Shown here piece by piece: positions 53,665 to 63,505 of a stretch of DNA of 64,000 nt. The stretch is from CANLBN01 sp050633525 (GTDB taxonomy: Bacteria > Pseudomonadota > Gammaproteobacteria > Pseudomonadales > Cellvibrionaceae), in assembly GCA_050633525.1 (NCBI GenBank), contig JBOEGR010000025.1, forward strand, positions 52,481 through 116,480, written 5' to 3'. The position numbers and the translations under genes were made by a program. Within the stretch, counting starts at the first letter, position 1. Each line of letters begins with the position of its first letter. The notes under the pieces are model-generated. The model was given only the letters and a program-made list of their open reading frames with translations, made no database searches and had not been told where the DNA came from.

Positions 53665-54866
53665 GCGCCAATACTCCCAACAGCATCCCAAACTGGGCCT
53701 AGTACCGACATCATAATCCATCCAAGTAACGTAGCCATTACCACTGTCAATACCGGACTAATAGCAGGTTCAATTTTATCAATTGATTTTTGTACTTCAC
53801 GGTTAAAAAAATCGCTTACATTTAGTAGCGCATCATCAAGATTACCTGAATTTTCGCCTACCCTAACCATACGGATAACAATAGGAGGGAAAAAATTTAC
53901 CGAGTCAAAACTCTCGCTAATTTTCACCCCATCAGTTATTTGCTCTCTTACTTTAACAATGGCGTCTTCAATAGCAACATTACTAACTAAATTTTGACAT
54001 ATCTCTAAAGAGCGTAAAACAGTAATGCCTGAGGCATATAGCAAAGCCATATAACCTGAAAACCGCGCCAATTTTATTTTAAATATAGCATCACCAAATA
54101 TAGGTGATCTCAATTTTGCTTTATCTAAAAATCGTTTAAATAAACGATTTTTTTTACTCATCATTTTTATCGAAAAGAATAATATAAAAGGCATTGCAAT
54201 CACTAATAGTAAATTATTAGCAAAGAAATTAGATGTGGCAATCAACGCTTTAGTATGACCGGGTATTTCTGTCCCCATATCTTTAATAAACTGAACAATA
54301 TCCGGGACTAAATATACCATAAGAAAAATAGTCACAATGAGAACAACACTGCCTACAATACTAGGGTAAATCATAATTTTTATTGTTTTTGCAATAAGAT
54401 CATCAAGCCAACGCAATGTTTCCCCTAAGTCTTTCAAAATACGAGGTAATTCACCTGACTCTTCACCAACAGATATAAGTGAAACAAAAACGGTATCAAA
54501 ATCATTATTATATTGGGTCAAAGACTCTGAAAATGTTTTTCCACCTTCTATCGATTCAACAATTCCAGTTAAAACCTCTTGATAATATCCTGTATTGGCG
54601 CTATCTCTTAAATCTTTTAATCCATCGACCAAGGGAACACCTGACTTTGTCAATTGCTCTAATTGAAATACCATGTCGATAATCTCTTGGCGAGACAGTT
54701 TTTTTCGCCCAAAACTCAATACGCTTTTTTTAACTTCTTTGCACGATATTAAATCTTGCCCTTGTTTTTCTAAACGGGCCTCTATATCTAATATATTACT
54801 TCCTTGAATATTCCCTTTGATGATCTTACCTGCCCTATCCATGGCGCTGTAACGGAACTGAGGCAT
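53661..54866 (-). CDS. mshG: Pilus platform protein MshG (PilC/GspF family)
   Basis: 401 residues, polytopic inner-membrane platform that converts ATPase movement to pilus growth. Two GspF domains. The first has LSRQEIIDMVFQLEQLTKSG and a loop ESGELPRILKDLGETL. The second has SGITVLRSLEICQNLV and GENSGNLDDALLNVSDFFNR. Three membrane segments lie at about 165-190, 215-240 and 370-395. It follows the ATPase by 2 bases. The call is firm for the family, and the MSHA subtype comes from the mshE neighbour. Confidence 0.9.
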   Translation of the reverse strand: MPQFRYSAMDRAGKIIKGNIQGSNILDIEARLEKQGQDLISCKEVKKSVLSFGRKKLSRQEIIDMVFQLEQLTKSGVPLVDGLKDLRDSANTGYYQEVLTGIVESIEGGKTFSESLTQYNNDFDTVFVSLISVGEESGELPRILKDLGETLRWLDDLIAKTIKIMIYPSIVGSVVLIVTIFLMVYLVPDIVQFIKDMGTEIPGHTKALIATSNFFANNLLLVIAMPFILFFSIKMMSKKNRLFKRFLDKAKLRSPIFGDAIFKIKLARFSGYMALLYASGITVLRSLEICQNLVSNVAIEDAIVKVREQITDGVKISESFDSVNFFPPIVIRMVRVGENSGNLDDALLNVSDFFNREVQKSIDKIEPAISPVLTVVMATLLGWIMMSVLGPVWDAVGSIGA

Positions 54867-54868
54867 AA

Positions 54869-56557
54869 CTATTTAAGCTTATCCGTTAAATCGACAACAC
54901 GACCGATCTCTTCCAAGGTCGTCTGCCCTATAAGTACGCGATTAATTGCATCATCTGTCATGGTTCGAAATGCATTATCATCAGCGCACTGCTTTAATTC
55001 TTTCATCGTAGCTTGATGAGCGATTAATTCATCTAGATCTTCATTGAGCTTTAAAATTTCCATCACGGATACTCTACCCCTGAAGCCTGAATCATTACAC
55101 TTAGAACAACCGACAGGATCAAATACGGTGACGGGTTCTTCCACACCTAAAATCATTTGCTCATAATCCTCTGCTGGGCGTGGTTTCTTACAAGATTTAC
55201 ATAGAGTTCGTACTAAACGCTGCCCAACAATGCCAATGATATTTCCTGACATAATATGTGATTTAACACCGATATCCGCTAAGCGGGTAATCGCACCCAA
55301 AGCGGAATTTGTATGTAAGGTGGCGAAAACTTGATGTCCTGTCATCGCAGCCCGAAACGCCATATCAGCTGTTTCTTCATCACGAATTTCACCTACCAAA
55401 ATAATATCGGGGTCTTGACGCATTAAGGCCCGAATACCACTTGCGAACGTCATTTTTGCCGATTCACTGATTGATGTTTGTTGAATCAAATCAATGGGAT
55501 ATTCCACAGGGTCTTCTAAGGTCATAATATTGACCTCAACAGACTTGCGGTCATTTAGCATAGAGTATAAGGTCGTTGTTTTACCGCTACCAGTAGGGCC
55601 CGTGACAAGAATAATGCCCTCAGGGCGACTCATTAATATTTTTAGCAACTCTAGATTTTCATTCGCTAGGCGTAATTTATTAAGAGGGACAATACCTTTG
55701 GAACGGTCTAATATCCGTAATACAATATTTTCACCATTACTTGTAGGCTGAACCGATACCCTGAAATCAATTGGACGACCCGCTACCTTCAATGAGATAC
55801 GTCCATCTTGAGGACTACGAGTCTCTGCTATATCTAAATCAGCCATCACCTTTAAACGTACTGCAATAGCGGACCAATAATCTTTATGCAAACTACGGAT
55901 TTGTGCTAACACACCATCCATACGGTAGCGCAATCGAAGAAAACTTTCTTCGGGGTTAAAATGAATATCCGAGGCTTCTCGTTTTACAGCATCAGCCAAA
56001 ATAGCATCAACCAAACGCACCAATGGTTGATTGTATTCACCAGAACCTGCTGAATCCAAACTTTGATAATCAACTTCTCCGGTTTCTATTTCTCGTAAAA
56101 TACCATCAACAGATAATTCGTAACCGTAAAAAGTATCTAAGGCTTTTCTTAATTCTGATTCAATTGCAATAACCAGATTCATATTCACGCCATTGGGTAA
56201 CACAGCACGAATACGATCCAAAGCCACGACGTTATAGATATCTGTTGTGGCTAGTTCAAGTGTACGATTAAGTCTATCGTAGCGTATGGGTAAACAGAGG
56301 CATCGTACCGCTAAACTTTTTGGTACCATTGCAATTGCATCAGAGTCTGGGACCACATTCCCTAGATCAATACTATCTTGCCCTTGTGCTTCACTAAGCA
56401 CATCCCTCATAACTGATTCGGTCACAAAACCTAAATCAACAAACAACTGACCCAGTGGGCGCTGTGTCTTTTTTTGCTCTGTAATGGCAATTTCTATTTG
56501 ATCTTCGGTAATTAAACCCGCATCTAATAACTGGTCACCTAAACGCTTAGTCGCCAT
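54869..56557 (-). CDS. mshE: Pilus extension ATPase MshE (GspE/PilB family)
   Basis: Hexameric secretion ATPase, 562 residues. The N-terminal MshEN domain has RLGDQLLDAGLITEDQIEIA at about 5-24 and a second PLGQLFVDLGFVTE at about 35-48, the paired motifs that bind cyclic di-GMP in MshE. Walker A is GPTGSGKTTTLYSML near 316. Asp box, Walker B (DIILVGEIRDEETAD) and His box (TGHQVFATLHTNSAL) are present, with a CxxC...CxxC zinc motif at about 455-480. Overlaps the previous gene by 11 bases. Cyclic di-GMP control is a strong prediction. Confidence 0.93.
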   Translation of the reverse strand: MATKRLGDQLLDAGLITEDQIEIAITEQKKTQRPLGQLFVDLGFVTESVMRDVLSEAQGQDSIDLGNVVPDSDAIAMVPKSLAVRCLCLPIRYDRLNRTLELATTDIYNVVALDRIRAVLPNGVNMNLVIAIESELRKALDTFYGYELSVDGILREIETGEVDYQSLDSAGSGEYNQPLVRLVDAILADAVKREASDIHFNPEESFLRLRYRMDGVLAQIRSLHKDYWSAIAVRLKVMADLDIAETRSPQDGRISLKVAGRPIDFRVSVQPTSNGENIVLRILDRSKGIVPLNKLRLANENLELLKILMSRPEGIILVTGPTGSGKTTTLYSMLNDRKSVEVNIMTLEDPVEYPIDLIQQTSISESAKMTFASGIRALMRQDPDIILVGEIRDEETADMAFRAAMTGHQVFATLHTNSALGAITRLADIGVKSHIMSGNIIGIVGQRLVRTLCKSCKKPRPAEDYEQMILGVEEPVTVFDPVGCSKCNDSGFRGRVSVMEILKLNEDLDELIAHQATMKELKQCADDNAFRTMTDDAINRVLIGQTTLEEIGRVVDLTDKLK

Positions 56558-58589
56558 TCAGCACCTCGCGCAACTGGTTGATGCGTGTTTCCAGCGACTG
56601 AATAGAAAAATTAGAAGGATAAATACGATTCAAAAATCTCGCTTTTACATAATAATCGAGAGCTGCCTTAAACTGACCTAGTTGATCAAGAGCAATAGCA
56701 AGGTTATAAGCATAATCAGGATTCGTTTTATTGCGCGTCCATGCATCGAAGTAACTTTGCTGGGCAGCCTGCCAACGACCATTGACAGCATTCGCATTTG
56801 CTTTAAGGAAATGCAAATGTGCACCCTCAGGGTAACGTATTAAAAGCTGATTGACTTGACTAAGCCAGCTAGGGTCTTTGATATTTGATGCTTGTAAAGA
56901 AAGCAGGCCAGCCTGAGCATAGCTGTCTTGGGGAGATATGCTAAGCAGCTGCTGGTAATACAGTAAGGCGTCTTCATATCGCTCCTGACGCATAGCAACT
57001 GCTGCTGCCCCAAGAATAGCATCACGCTTCTCTGGCGACAAAATTAAAGATTGCTTGTAGAGCGTTCTCGCAAGTTCAAGCTGATCTTGTTGATAAGCAT
57101 TATAGGCTCGTTTAATTAATTCTTTTGCTTTATCAACCGGTTTCTTTCCCGGCCTAACATAATCCGAAGCTGTATTTTTTAAGGAAAGAGAATCAAGCTC
57201 ACCAGATGTTTTGTCCGATACTACTTCAGTACTATTTTTATCAATACTCACCGAAGAGTCCTGAATAGCGCGGCCATCAATGTCAGTAGTACCAGCATGA
57301 CGACTTTCAGCAACGTTTGCCTCAGGTTTCAAGTTTGTCGCATCTATACTTAAATCTGAATCTATTTTCGTATCATTCGATGCAAGAGGCTTAATCACAA
57401 GCTCTCTATCGCCAATGTTACCCTCTAACTGAGCCTGAAAAAGCGTATCACTTGCTTGTGTACTATTAGTATTATCAATAAGCGGTGATTCAGGCTCGTT
57501 TTCCGAACCTGCTACCTTTTCGTTTAACGAAACACCATCAGTTTGATTTAATTCTGTGCTATTGACCTTAGGTTCAATAACATTAGGGTCAGAAAACGCA
57601 CTCTCCATCGTATCATTAGCAAAAGATAAGACAGAAGAAGCCTCTGCGTTTTGTTCACTTTCAATGGGCGTATCTAACGATGTAATTGTTTCAATATATT
57701 GTTCAAATGTTTCTGGTGCAGCGATCTGTTGTTGAGTCTGCTCAAGCGTATAGTAATAATAAGCACCCAAAGAGATGCCTGATATAATGACGATAGAAGC
57801 AAGTAGCATACTGACTTTTATCATTTTTTGTTTGGAGGCGTCTCTTTTCAACTCAACTAAACGAGCCAAAGCCTCTTTACGTTTCTTTTCTTGCCCGACT
57901 ACATCTACCTTTGTTAACTCCGATGGGTTAACTGGCTCGGGTAGCGGGTTAGAAGCAACAGGGCTAACCTCTTCATCACCCTCACTCCATAACAAAATAT
58001 CTTCGGCACCTAGCGATACATTTTTATCCTCTTTATATTGCACGGTACTATCGTTGGTAAGCAGATCTTTTTCAGCAGGATTATCATGGGTAGATTTAAC
58101 TACAAAACCATCTAAAAAATCATCGTTATTTGAATTAGAAGCTTCATCGTAATCTAACTCAAAGGCATTTATGCCATCGCCAAAAAAGCCTTCATCGTTT
58201 TCGTTAGCTAAATTAGCTTCTAAAGGCTCAACTTGGAGCGTGCAACCTTTTTTATCATCCTGATATTCAGTACTTGATAAATAAGTTTCTTGAACTTCAG
58301 GTTCGTCAAGTTCAAGCGTTTCTTCTTCAAGAACTAAATCAGCGTTTTCGGATTGATCAACATTTTTTAATAATTCGCCATTTTCACCATATGGATCAAG
58401 AGATAAATTTTTATTATCAACAGTTTGCGTAATCTTATTTTCAATCAGAGACTCATCGCTCACATCAGAGCTGCTTACAGAAGCTTCATCGCTATCATTT
58501 TCATCATCCAATAAATTTTGTGCCAATAAAGCATCCCTATGCTTTTTATCTTGGGCCGCTTGCTTTAGTGCATCCAACAATAAACTCAT
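56547..58589 (-). CDS. MshN-like TPR protein with long acidic N terminus
   Basis: 680 residues. The start MSLLLDALKQAAQDKKHRDA is the one used by MshN-like proteins of MSHA and type II systems. A long acidic, Ser/Asn-rich and probably disordered part follows to about 240, then a single membrane helix at about 255-278. A second disordered part is followed by TPR repeats from about 490 to the end (ARTLYKQSLILSPEKRDAIL, EDALLYYQQLLSISPQDSYA). Larger than MshN of Vibrio because of the disordered stretches. It probably links the ATPase side to the secretin. Confidence 0.82.
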   Translation of the reverse strand: MSLLLDALKQAAQDKKHRDALLAQNLLDDENDSDEASVSSSDVSDESLIENKITQTVDNKNLSLDPYGENGELLKNVDQSENADLVLEEETLELDEPEVQETYLSSTEYQDDKKGCTLQVEPLEANLANENDEGFFGDGINAFELDYDEASNSNNDDFLDGFVVKSTHDNPAEKDLLTNDSTVQYKEDKNVSLGAEDILLWSEGDEEVSPVASNPLPEPVNPSELTKVDVVGQEKKRKEALARLVELKRDASKQKMIKVSMLLASIVIISGISLGAYYYYTLEQTQQQIAAPETFEQYIETITSLDTPIESEQNAEASSVLSFANDTMESAFSDPNVIEPKVNSTELNQTDGVSLNEKVAGSENEPESPLIDNTNSTQASDTLFQAQLEGNIGDRELVIKPLASNDTKIDSDLSIDATNLKPEANVAESRHAGTTDIDGRAIQDSSVSIDKNSTEVVSDKTSGELDSLSLKNTASDYVRPGKKPVDKAKELIKRAYNAYQQDQLELARTLYKQSLILSPEKRDAILGAAAVAMRQERYEDALLYYQQLLSISPQDSYAQAGLLSLQASNIKDPSWLSQVNQLLIRYPEGAHLHFLKANANAVNGRWQAAQQSYFDAWTRNKTNPDYAYNLAIALDQLGQFKAALDYYVKARFLNRIYPSNFSIQSLETRINQLREVLNGD

Positions 58590-58597
58590 GGTCTAAC

Positions 58598-60253
58598 TCA
58601 CTGAGAACGAGAAGGCAAATAACGTTTATAAGGCGCTAAATCCGTATTGAGGCTAGCGTGATTAATCACAACAGGTTTAAGAAAGATCACTAACTCTGTT
58701 TTGGTGCTATTATCGTTGCTATAACGAAATAGAGGGCCCAGCAAAGGGACTTTACCCAATAACGGAACGCTGTCTGTTGATTCACTGATTTCATCTTGCA
58801 TCAAACCACCAATCACAGCGACATCTCCGCTGTTAACCTTAAGTACCGACTCCACTTCTCTTACCTGTACAATTGGAATATCATTACTGATACCAAATTC
58901 TTCAAACACAGGGTTAGGATCTCGTGCCTGTCCAACGACACGTGATATTGTCGGGCGCACATTTAAGGTAACGGCTTGATCCTGATTAATAAATGGGGTT
59001 ACTGTCATCACGAAACCCACTGGAACCGTATTAACTTCAGATTCATAAACAACAATAGGATCAGCACCATCTTCACCTTGCTCTACTTCTACATCGACGG
59101 TGAAATAGACAAGATTATCGACAACCTTGAGTAAAGCAGTTTGATTATTCAGGGCCATCACTTTGGGACTAGAAACAATACTGACATCACCGAAGGTTTC
59201 TAGTGCTCTCAGTGTAAAATTGAGCTGATCGCCACCACCACCAATATCACTAAAATTAAAGGTAAAACCAGATAAGGTGGTATCAGTCACTGCTTGAGTA
59301 ATCGATTGAGTCACATCACCATTAATATTAATAGAGGACCAGTCTATGCCGGCTTGATAGCTATCATTTAATCTTACTTCAGCAATAGTTGCTTCGATCA
59401 ATACTTGTCTCTGAGCACTCAATAAGACTTCTGACAAGAACTGATCAACTGCTTTATGTTGATTTTGAGTAGCACGTACAGCAATAATACCCGCCTCTTT
59501 GTTAACGACTAGGTTTCTATTACCACTCGCACCACTCGATTCCGGTGCCTCGGAAACAGCCGATACCGCTTCTTCTGTTGACTCACTTGCCTCTTCACTT
59601 ACCCCTTCACTTTGCCCTGAACTTATTTCTGGCTCATCACTAATAATAGCGCTGATATTACTGCTCAATGTATCCCAAAAATTATTTTCCGATACACTAC
59701 TGACTTCCGTTCTCGAACTATTATTACCTTCGCTTGAATCGCCCGTGCCTGTCGACCCTAGCTCAGTCGAAACGCTAACAGAAGTTTCACTGCTACGAGA
59801 AATATTCAAATAATCAATTCGATAGTTACGTAAAAAAGGCCTATCACGCTGAACACGTAATACTTGATTTACTTTTTCATAACGTAAATTTGTTGATCGA
59901 GCAATCCGATCGAGAATGGCACTAAAGGGTTGATCAATTGCATTTAGAGTCACTCTACCATTAACATCTTCATCAATATCTAAGTTTAGATCTGCGTCAC
60001 GAGTAAGAGCAAAAAGTAATTCTTTAACTGAAACATCGCTCACTACAACAGTGTGTACTGATTCAACCACCTCGGGTTCAGGTAAAGGCAATGCAGCACT
60101 GGTAGTTACTGGTGCAGGAATAGTCGCATTAGAACCGGGGTCACGATCATTGCTAATATGGCCTTTAGAAGGTTGATAGTTATCAGCCACATGACTACAT
60201 CCTGTGATTAAGCTCAATAACAATAAGGTGATAAAAAAAGTAAACATATTCAT
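58598..60253 (-). CDS. MshL-like secretin of the second cluster
   Basis: 551 residues from the ATG at 60253, 14 bases after the previous gene. A lipoprotein signal ends in the lipobox LITGC. An STN domain covers about 75-150 (VSVKELLFALTRDADLNL). A Ser/Glu-rich insert comes at about 205-255. The N-domain NLVVNKEAGIIAVRATQNQHK and the secretin core with AGIDW, SSPKVMALNNQTALLKV and the C-terminal VIGGLMQDE follow. Final strands with LLGKVPLLGPLFRY are complete. Clearly paralogous to mshL at the left edge. The longer frame upstream to 60319 overlaps the previous gene and is not used. Confidence 0.9.
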   Translation of the reverse strand: MNMFTFFITLLLLSLITGCSHVADNYQPSKGHISNDRDPGSNATIPAPVTTSAALPLPEPEVVESVHTVVVSDVSVKELLFALTRDADLNLDIDEDVNGRVTLNAIDQPFSAILDRIARSTNLRYEKVNQVLRVQRDRPFLRNYRIDYLNISRSSETSVSVSTELGSTGTGDSSEGNNSSRTEVSSVSENNFWDTLSSNISAIISDEPEISSGQSEGVSEEASESTEEAVSAVSEAPESSGASGNRNLVVNKEAGIIAVRATQNQHKAVDQFLSEVLLSAQRQVLIEATIAEVRLNDSYQAGIDWSSININGDVTQSITQAVTDTTLSGFTFNFSDIGGGGDQLNFTLRALETFGDVSIVSSPKVMALNNQTALLKVVDNLVYFTVDVEVEQGEDGADPIVVYESEVNTVPVGFVMTVTPFINQDQAVTLNVRPTISRVVGQARDPNPVFEEFGISNDIPIVQVREVESVLKVNSGDVAVIGGLMQDEISESTDSVPLLGKVPLLGPLFRYSNDNSTKTELVIFLKPVVINHASLNTDLAPYKRYLPSRSQ

Positions 60254-60267
60254 TACACTAGAGATCC

Positions 60268-61194
60268 CTACAAGGTAGAAGGTAACCAAGTAATATGACT
60301 TGATAATAAAACAAAACATGCAAGTGCAGAGAAACCTAAACTTGCTAATAAGCGGGGTAATTTTTTGAAGGGACCTACAGCGATTTTACCAAATTGGCTA
60401 TCTAGAGCTGCATCTTGAATATCACGAACTTTTAAATGATGCCTACCTTGACTATAGGCCAACATAAGAGATTTATCGGCAATAATATTAATACGACGTG
60501 TAAGGCCTAAAGAATATTTATTGATCTTTTTTGCTATTTTTTTTGTAAATATATCAGGGCCTTTATACCCAGCAAAGCGTAGGCGAAAATTCAAATAATT
60601 ATGAATGTCCTCAACGTCTAAAGGAGGTAAATATAAGCTATGAGTAATACGTTCATTCAGCTGTCGAATCTCCCATGCTGACAATTTATTATCTAACTCT
60701 GGCTGACCAAACAATACTATTTGCAATAACTTGGACTCATCGGTCTCAAGGTTACTTAATAATCGAATTTCTTCCAAAGTCTCTAGAGGCATCCCTTGGG
60801 CTTCCTCTACAAGAACCACAACTCGGCGGTTTTGACGGTGACGTTCTAGCAGCTCATTATGTAAGGCCCGCATGACGCTGAGTTTTTCCGTTCCTTCGTC
60901 TAGAGACAAACCCAACTCATAAGTGATTGCGTGCAAGGTATGTTCTGGTGAAAGACTCGGATGCGCGAGGTAAACCCAATCAATACCCTGAACTAGCTTC
61001 AATGGCAACATGCGGCATAACATTGTCTTACCACTACCAACCTCACCAACGACCTTAACAATGCCCTCACCTTGGGTAATGGCATAGCACAAACCTTCTA
61101 AGGTCGCACCTCTATTTTCACCTTCGAAAAAGACACGCGTATCTGGGGTAATTCGGAAAGGAGGGTGATGTAAACCATAAAATTCCAAATACAT
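60268..61194 (-). CDS. MshM-like AAA ATPase
   Basis: 308 residues of the ExeA/MshM ATPase family that works with the secretin. The family start MYLEFYGLHHPPFRITPDTR is visible. Walker A is GEVGSGKTML near 49-58, Walker B lies in RRVVVLVEEAQGMP, and the arginine-rich sensor region is LNERITHSLYL. A hydrophobic C-terminal segment (LLASLGFSALACFVLLSSH) may anchor it in the membrane. First of the mshM-L-N-E-G run. Confidence 0.88.
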   Translation of the reverse strand: MYLEFYGLHHPPFRITPDTRVFFEGENRGATLEGLCYAITQGEGIVKVVGEVGSGKTMLCRMLPLKLVQGIDWVYLAHPSLSPEHTLHAITYELGLSLDEGTEKLSVMRALHNELLERHRQNRRVVVLVEEAQGMPLETLEEIRLLSNLETDESKLLQIVLFGQPELDNKLSAWEIRQLNERITHSLYLPPLDVEDIHNYLNFRLRFAGYKGPDIFTKKIAKKINKYSLGLTRRINIIADKSLMLAYSQGRHHLKVRDIQDAALDSQFGKIAVGPFKKLPRLLASLGFSALACFVLLSSHITWLPSTL

Positions 61195-61270
61195 AATAAC
61201 TACACTTTTATGACTATATTGATCTAAGTGTAGTCAGTATTAACACTTTTACCATGTTAAAAAGTAGGTC

Positions 61271-61870
61271 CTACGCTACAGCAAATTTTGGATTCAATAC
61301 AATATATTCACTCAAACTAGTCTCTAAAACATCGGGACGAATAGGCTTTTGTATATAACCTGTAGCACCTTCTGTCATTGCCTCAATCATATCGCTCTCT
61401 TTGATACGACCTGTCACAAAAAAGAAAGGGATATGCCATAAATCTTTATGGCTACGTACCTTATGTAATACATCCATCCCTGACATTTTCGGCATTTCCC
61501 AGTCGCAAAGAACAAGGCCAAATGCATTCTCTGTATTCAATGCTGCCTCCAATTTATTCACACCCGCCTCTCCATTCACAGCCGTATCAATTTTATCGAA
61601 ACCAATAGCATTAAGTATCTCCGACTCCAACAACCTAACAGATTCAACATCTTCAATAATGAGTACTCGTGGTGTTTTCTTTGGTCCTCCCATACATAAA
61701 CGTTTTTCATATTCTAATTTACGGCGAATGGACGTTGTTGTAACTAAGCGTCGCTCTACAATTTTACGCTGCTCCCCTTCTAAATTCTCATCATGTAAAT
61801 GCTGCTCTATCTTAGTAGTGAAGCGCTCCAACTCTGCAGATAAAAATTTGATTTCTTGTATACTAAACAT
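61271..61870 (-). CDS. Response regulator with helical N terminus and C-terminal receiver
   Basis: 199 residues from the ATG at 61870, with GAG 6 bases upstream. The frame also opens at a TTG (61921). The first ~65 residues are helical and charged (SAELERFTTKIEQHL, then KIVERRLVTTTSIRRK). The receiver domain occupies the rest: the acidic pair in IIEDVES, the phosphoacceptor Asp in LCDWEMPKMSG, Thr in FFFVTGR, and Lys in YIQKPIRPD. No output domain follows. It sits 76 bases before the mshM homologue on the same strand, so it is a likely regulator of, or partner in, the second pilus system. Confidence 0.82.
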   Translation of the reverse strand: MFSIQEIKFLSAELERFTTKIEQHLHDENLEGEQRKIVERRLVTTTSIRRKLEYEKRLCMGGPKKTPRVLIIEDVESVRLLESEILNAIGFDKIDTAVNGEAGVNKLEAALNTENAFGLVLCDWEMPKMSGMDVLHKVRSHKDLWHIPFFFVTGRIKESDMIEAMTEGATGYIQKPIRPDVLETSLSEYIVLNPKFAVA

Positions 61871-61921
61871 AAATAACTCGAATTTGTATTTACTTAATAC
61901 ATCGAGTGAAATACTAATCAA

Positions 61922-62402
61922 TTTTCACTCTATACCAAAGCCAACGATCCTATTTTCTGTGACTACTGATTACAACGAATGTAGGAGTACGGACGTTAAT
62001 ATGAGTATAGACAACAATTTATCAAATCTTTACCTTTTCAGAAATTTTTAGATCTATTTAATGATTTATATGCGTCAACATTGCGACGATTAAATGCTCT
62101 ACCACCTTATTTTCATCAATATGCCAGTAGCTTGACACTGCTTGCCGGCAGATAATGAAACAGAACGTCAATAGAACTATAAACACGATAAAGGGCTGTG
62201 CAATTTTGGCTCTCAATACATTACTGGAATAAGCTATTACGATTGAGCGTGCCTCACATCGTAATAAGCAAAATATACATATTCAAATATATCACCCCAT
62301 CATGGCAATAAACGCTTATAATGAGGCTTTTCTCATGACGGGTACTACATCTCACACGTCTACAAAGTATTACCATCTAAAAAGGTCACATTAGATATTA
62401 TT
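61922..62402. other. 481-base gap upstream of the YejK-like gene, no gene
   Basis: No coding frame of more than about 16 codons has a ribosome site. An 8-base inverted repeat (ATTACGAT at 62236-62243, ATCGTAAT at 62258-62265) could be a protein-binding site. TATAAT at 62317-62322 may be a -10 box for the YejK gene, but no matching -35 is seen. Confidence 0.5.
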
Positions 62403-63488
62403 ATGGCTCTGTTACACATCACTGCTCATCACATTCAACGTCTCGATCCCACCACTACATCCACCGTTTCACATCGTGATCAATGCTGGGAAAAAAATGG
62501 TCCAATCGAAGAGTGTTTTCGAGAGTTAAAAGTATCAGTTATTAAGCGTTTCACCAAAGAATATGGTCGTTTCTCAGACAATTATGGTGATTACCCACTA
62601 TCCAGCTGGCTTACACATTTTAAAGAAGAGAAAATAAGCTTTGATAGTTTTAGTAAAAAAGCAATTGAACATTTTAAAATTGAAATAGATAAATATGAAT
62701 CACCCATTGACGGTTTTCTTTTTTTCGCTCATGAGAAATTAGAAGCGGATGAAATCATGCACTTATTTTTTGTGCAACATAACAGCGCCCAGTTCATTGA
62801 TGGTAATTTAGATATTAACGAATCTTTTTATCTTGATACGTCCAACATTCAACTCTCTGCCAAAATTAATATAAGTGATTGGCAAAGCGAAGACTCTCAT
62901 CGAGTGGCGAATGCAATCACTCTTTTGCGCTGGCGTGGAGAAAAGGAAATCACCGAAGCTTTTGTTAACTTGATTGGGTTTTCTGATAAAGTTGACTTAG
63001 GTGCTGAAACAGATATATTTTTAAAGACAGTGTCAGATTACACCGAAAGCTTACCCGAAACCGAGGCTTTTCAAACAAAGAAAAAAGTCGTGGAGTACTG
63101 TTTAGAACAGGACAAATCGGGCAAGCCTGTTGTTATTGCTGAGCTCGCGACACAACTAAACAATCAAGACATATCCTCCAGCGCCAACAAAGACAGCGGC
63201 ACCATCACTAAGCTGCCCGATTTTGCCGAATTTGTAGCCGAGCACAAACCATCACATAAACCCGAAATTATTCCTGACAGGTCTAAACTGAATCAATTTG
63301 TCAGAATCAGTGGTCGAGACCATAAATTGAGTATGAGCTTTTCTTCTAGCTGCTTAGGCGATAGCATTGTGTATGATCCCGAATCAGATAGCTTAACAAT
63401 ACACAATTTACCATCCGGCTTAAAAAGCCGATTGGCAAAACACCTTCAAAATAAATCTAGCGAGAGCAGCAAGAAAACGGAGGCCTAA
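62403..63488 (+). CDS. yejK: Nucleoid-associated protein YejK (NdpA family)
   Basis: 361 residues, a DNA-associated 37-kDa protein of the NdpA family. Family features: an N-terminal LLHITAHHIQ, a middle domain with FLFFAHEKLEADEIMHLFFV, and EKKITE-like EKEITEAFVNLIGF. The C-terminal part ends in LKSRLAKHLQ after an IHNLPSGL segment. Function is binding to the nucleoid, with no enzyme activity known. The start (ATG) is preceded by a weak ribosome site. Single gene. Confidence 0.85.
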   Translation: MALLHITAHHIQRLDPTTTSTVSHRDQCWEKNGPIEECFRELKVSVIKRFTKEYGRFSDNYGDYPLSSWLTHFKEEKISFDSFSKKAIEHFKIEIDKYESPIDGFLFFAHEKLEADEIMHLFFVQHNSAQFIDGNLDINESFYLDTSNIQLSAKINISDWQSEDSHRVANAITLLRWRGEKEITEAFVNLIGFSDKVDLGAETDIFLKTVSDYTESLPETEAFQTKKKVVEYCLEQDKSGKPVVIAELATQLNNQDISSSANKDSGTITKLPDFAEFVAEHKPSHKPEIIPDRSKLNQFVRISGRDHKLSMSFSSSCLGDSIVYDPESDSLTIHNLPSGLKSRLAKHLQNKSSESSKKTEA

Positions 63489-63505
63489 CAAATGGCTATC
63501 AATTC

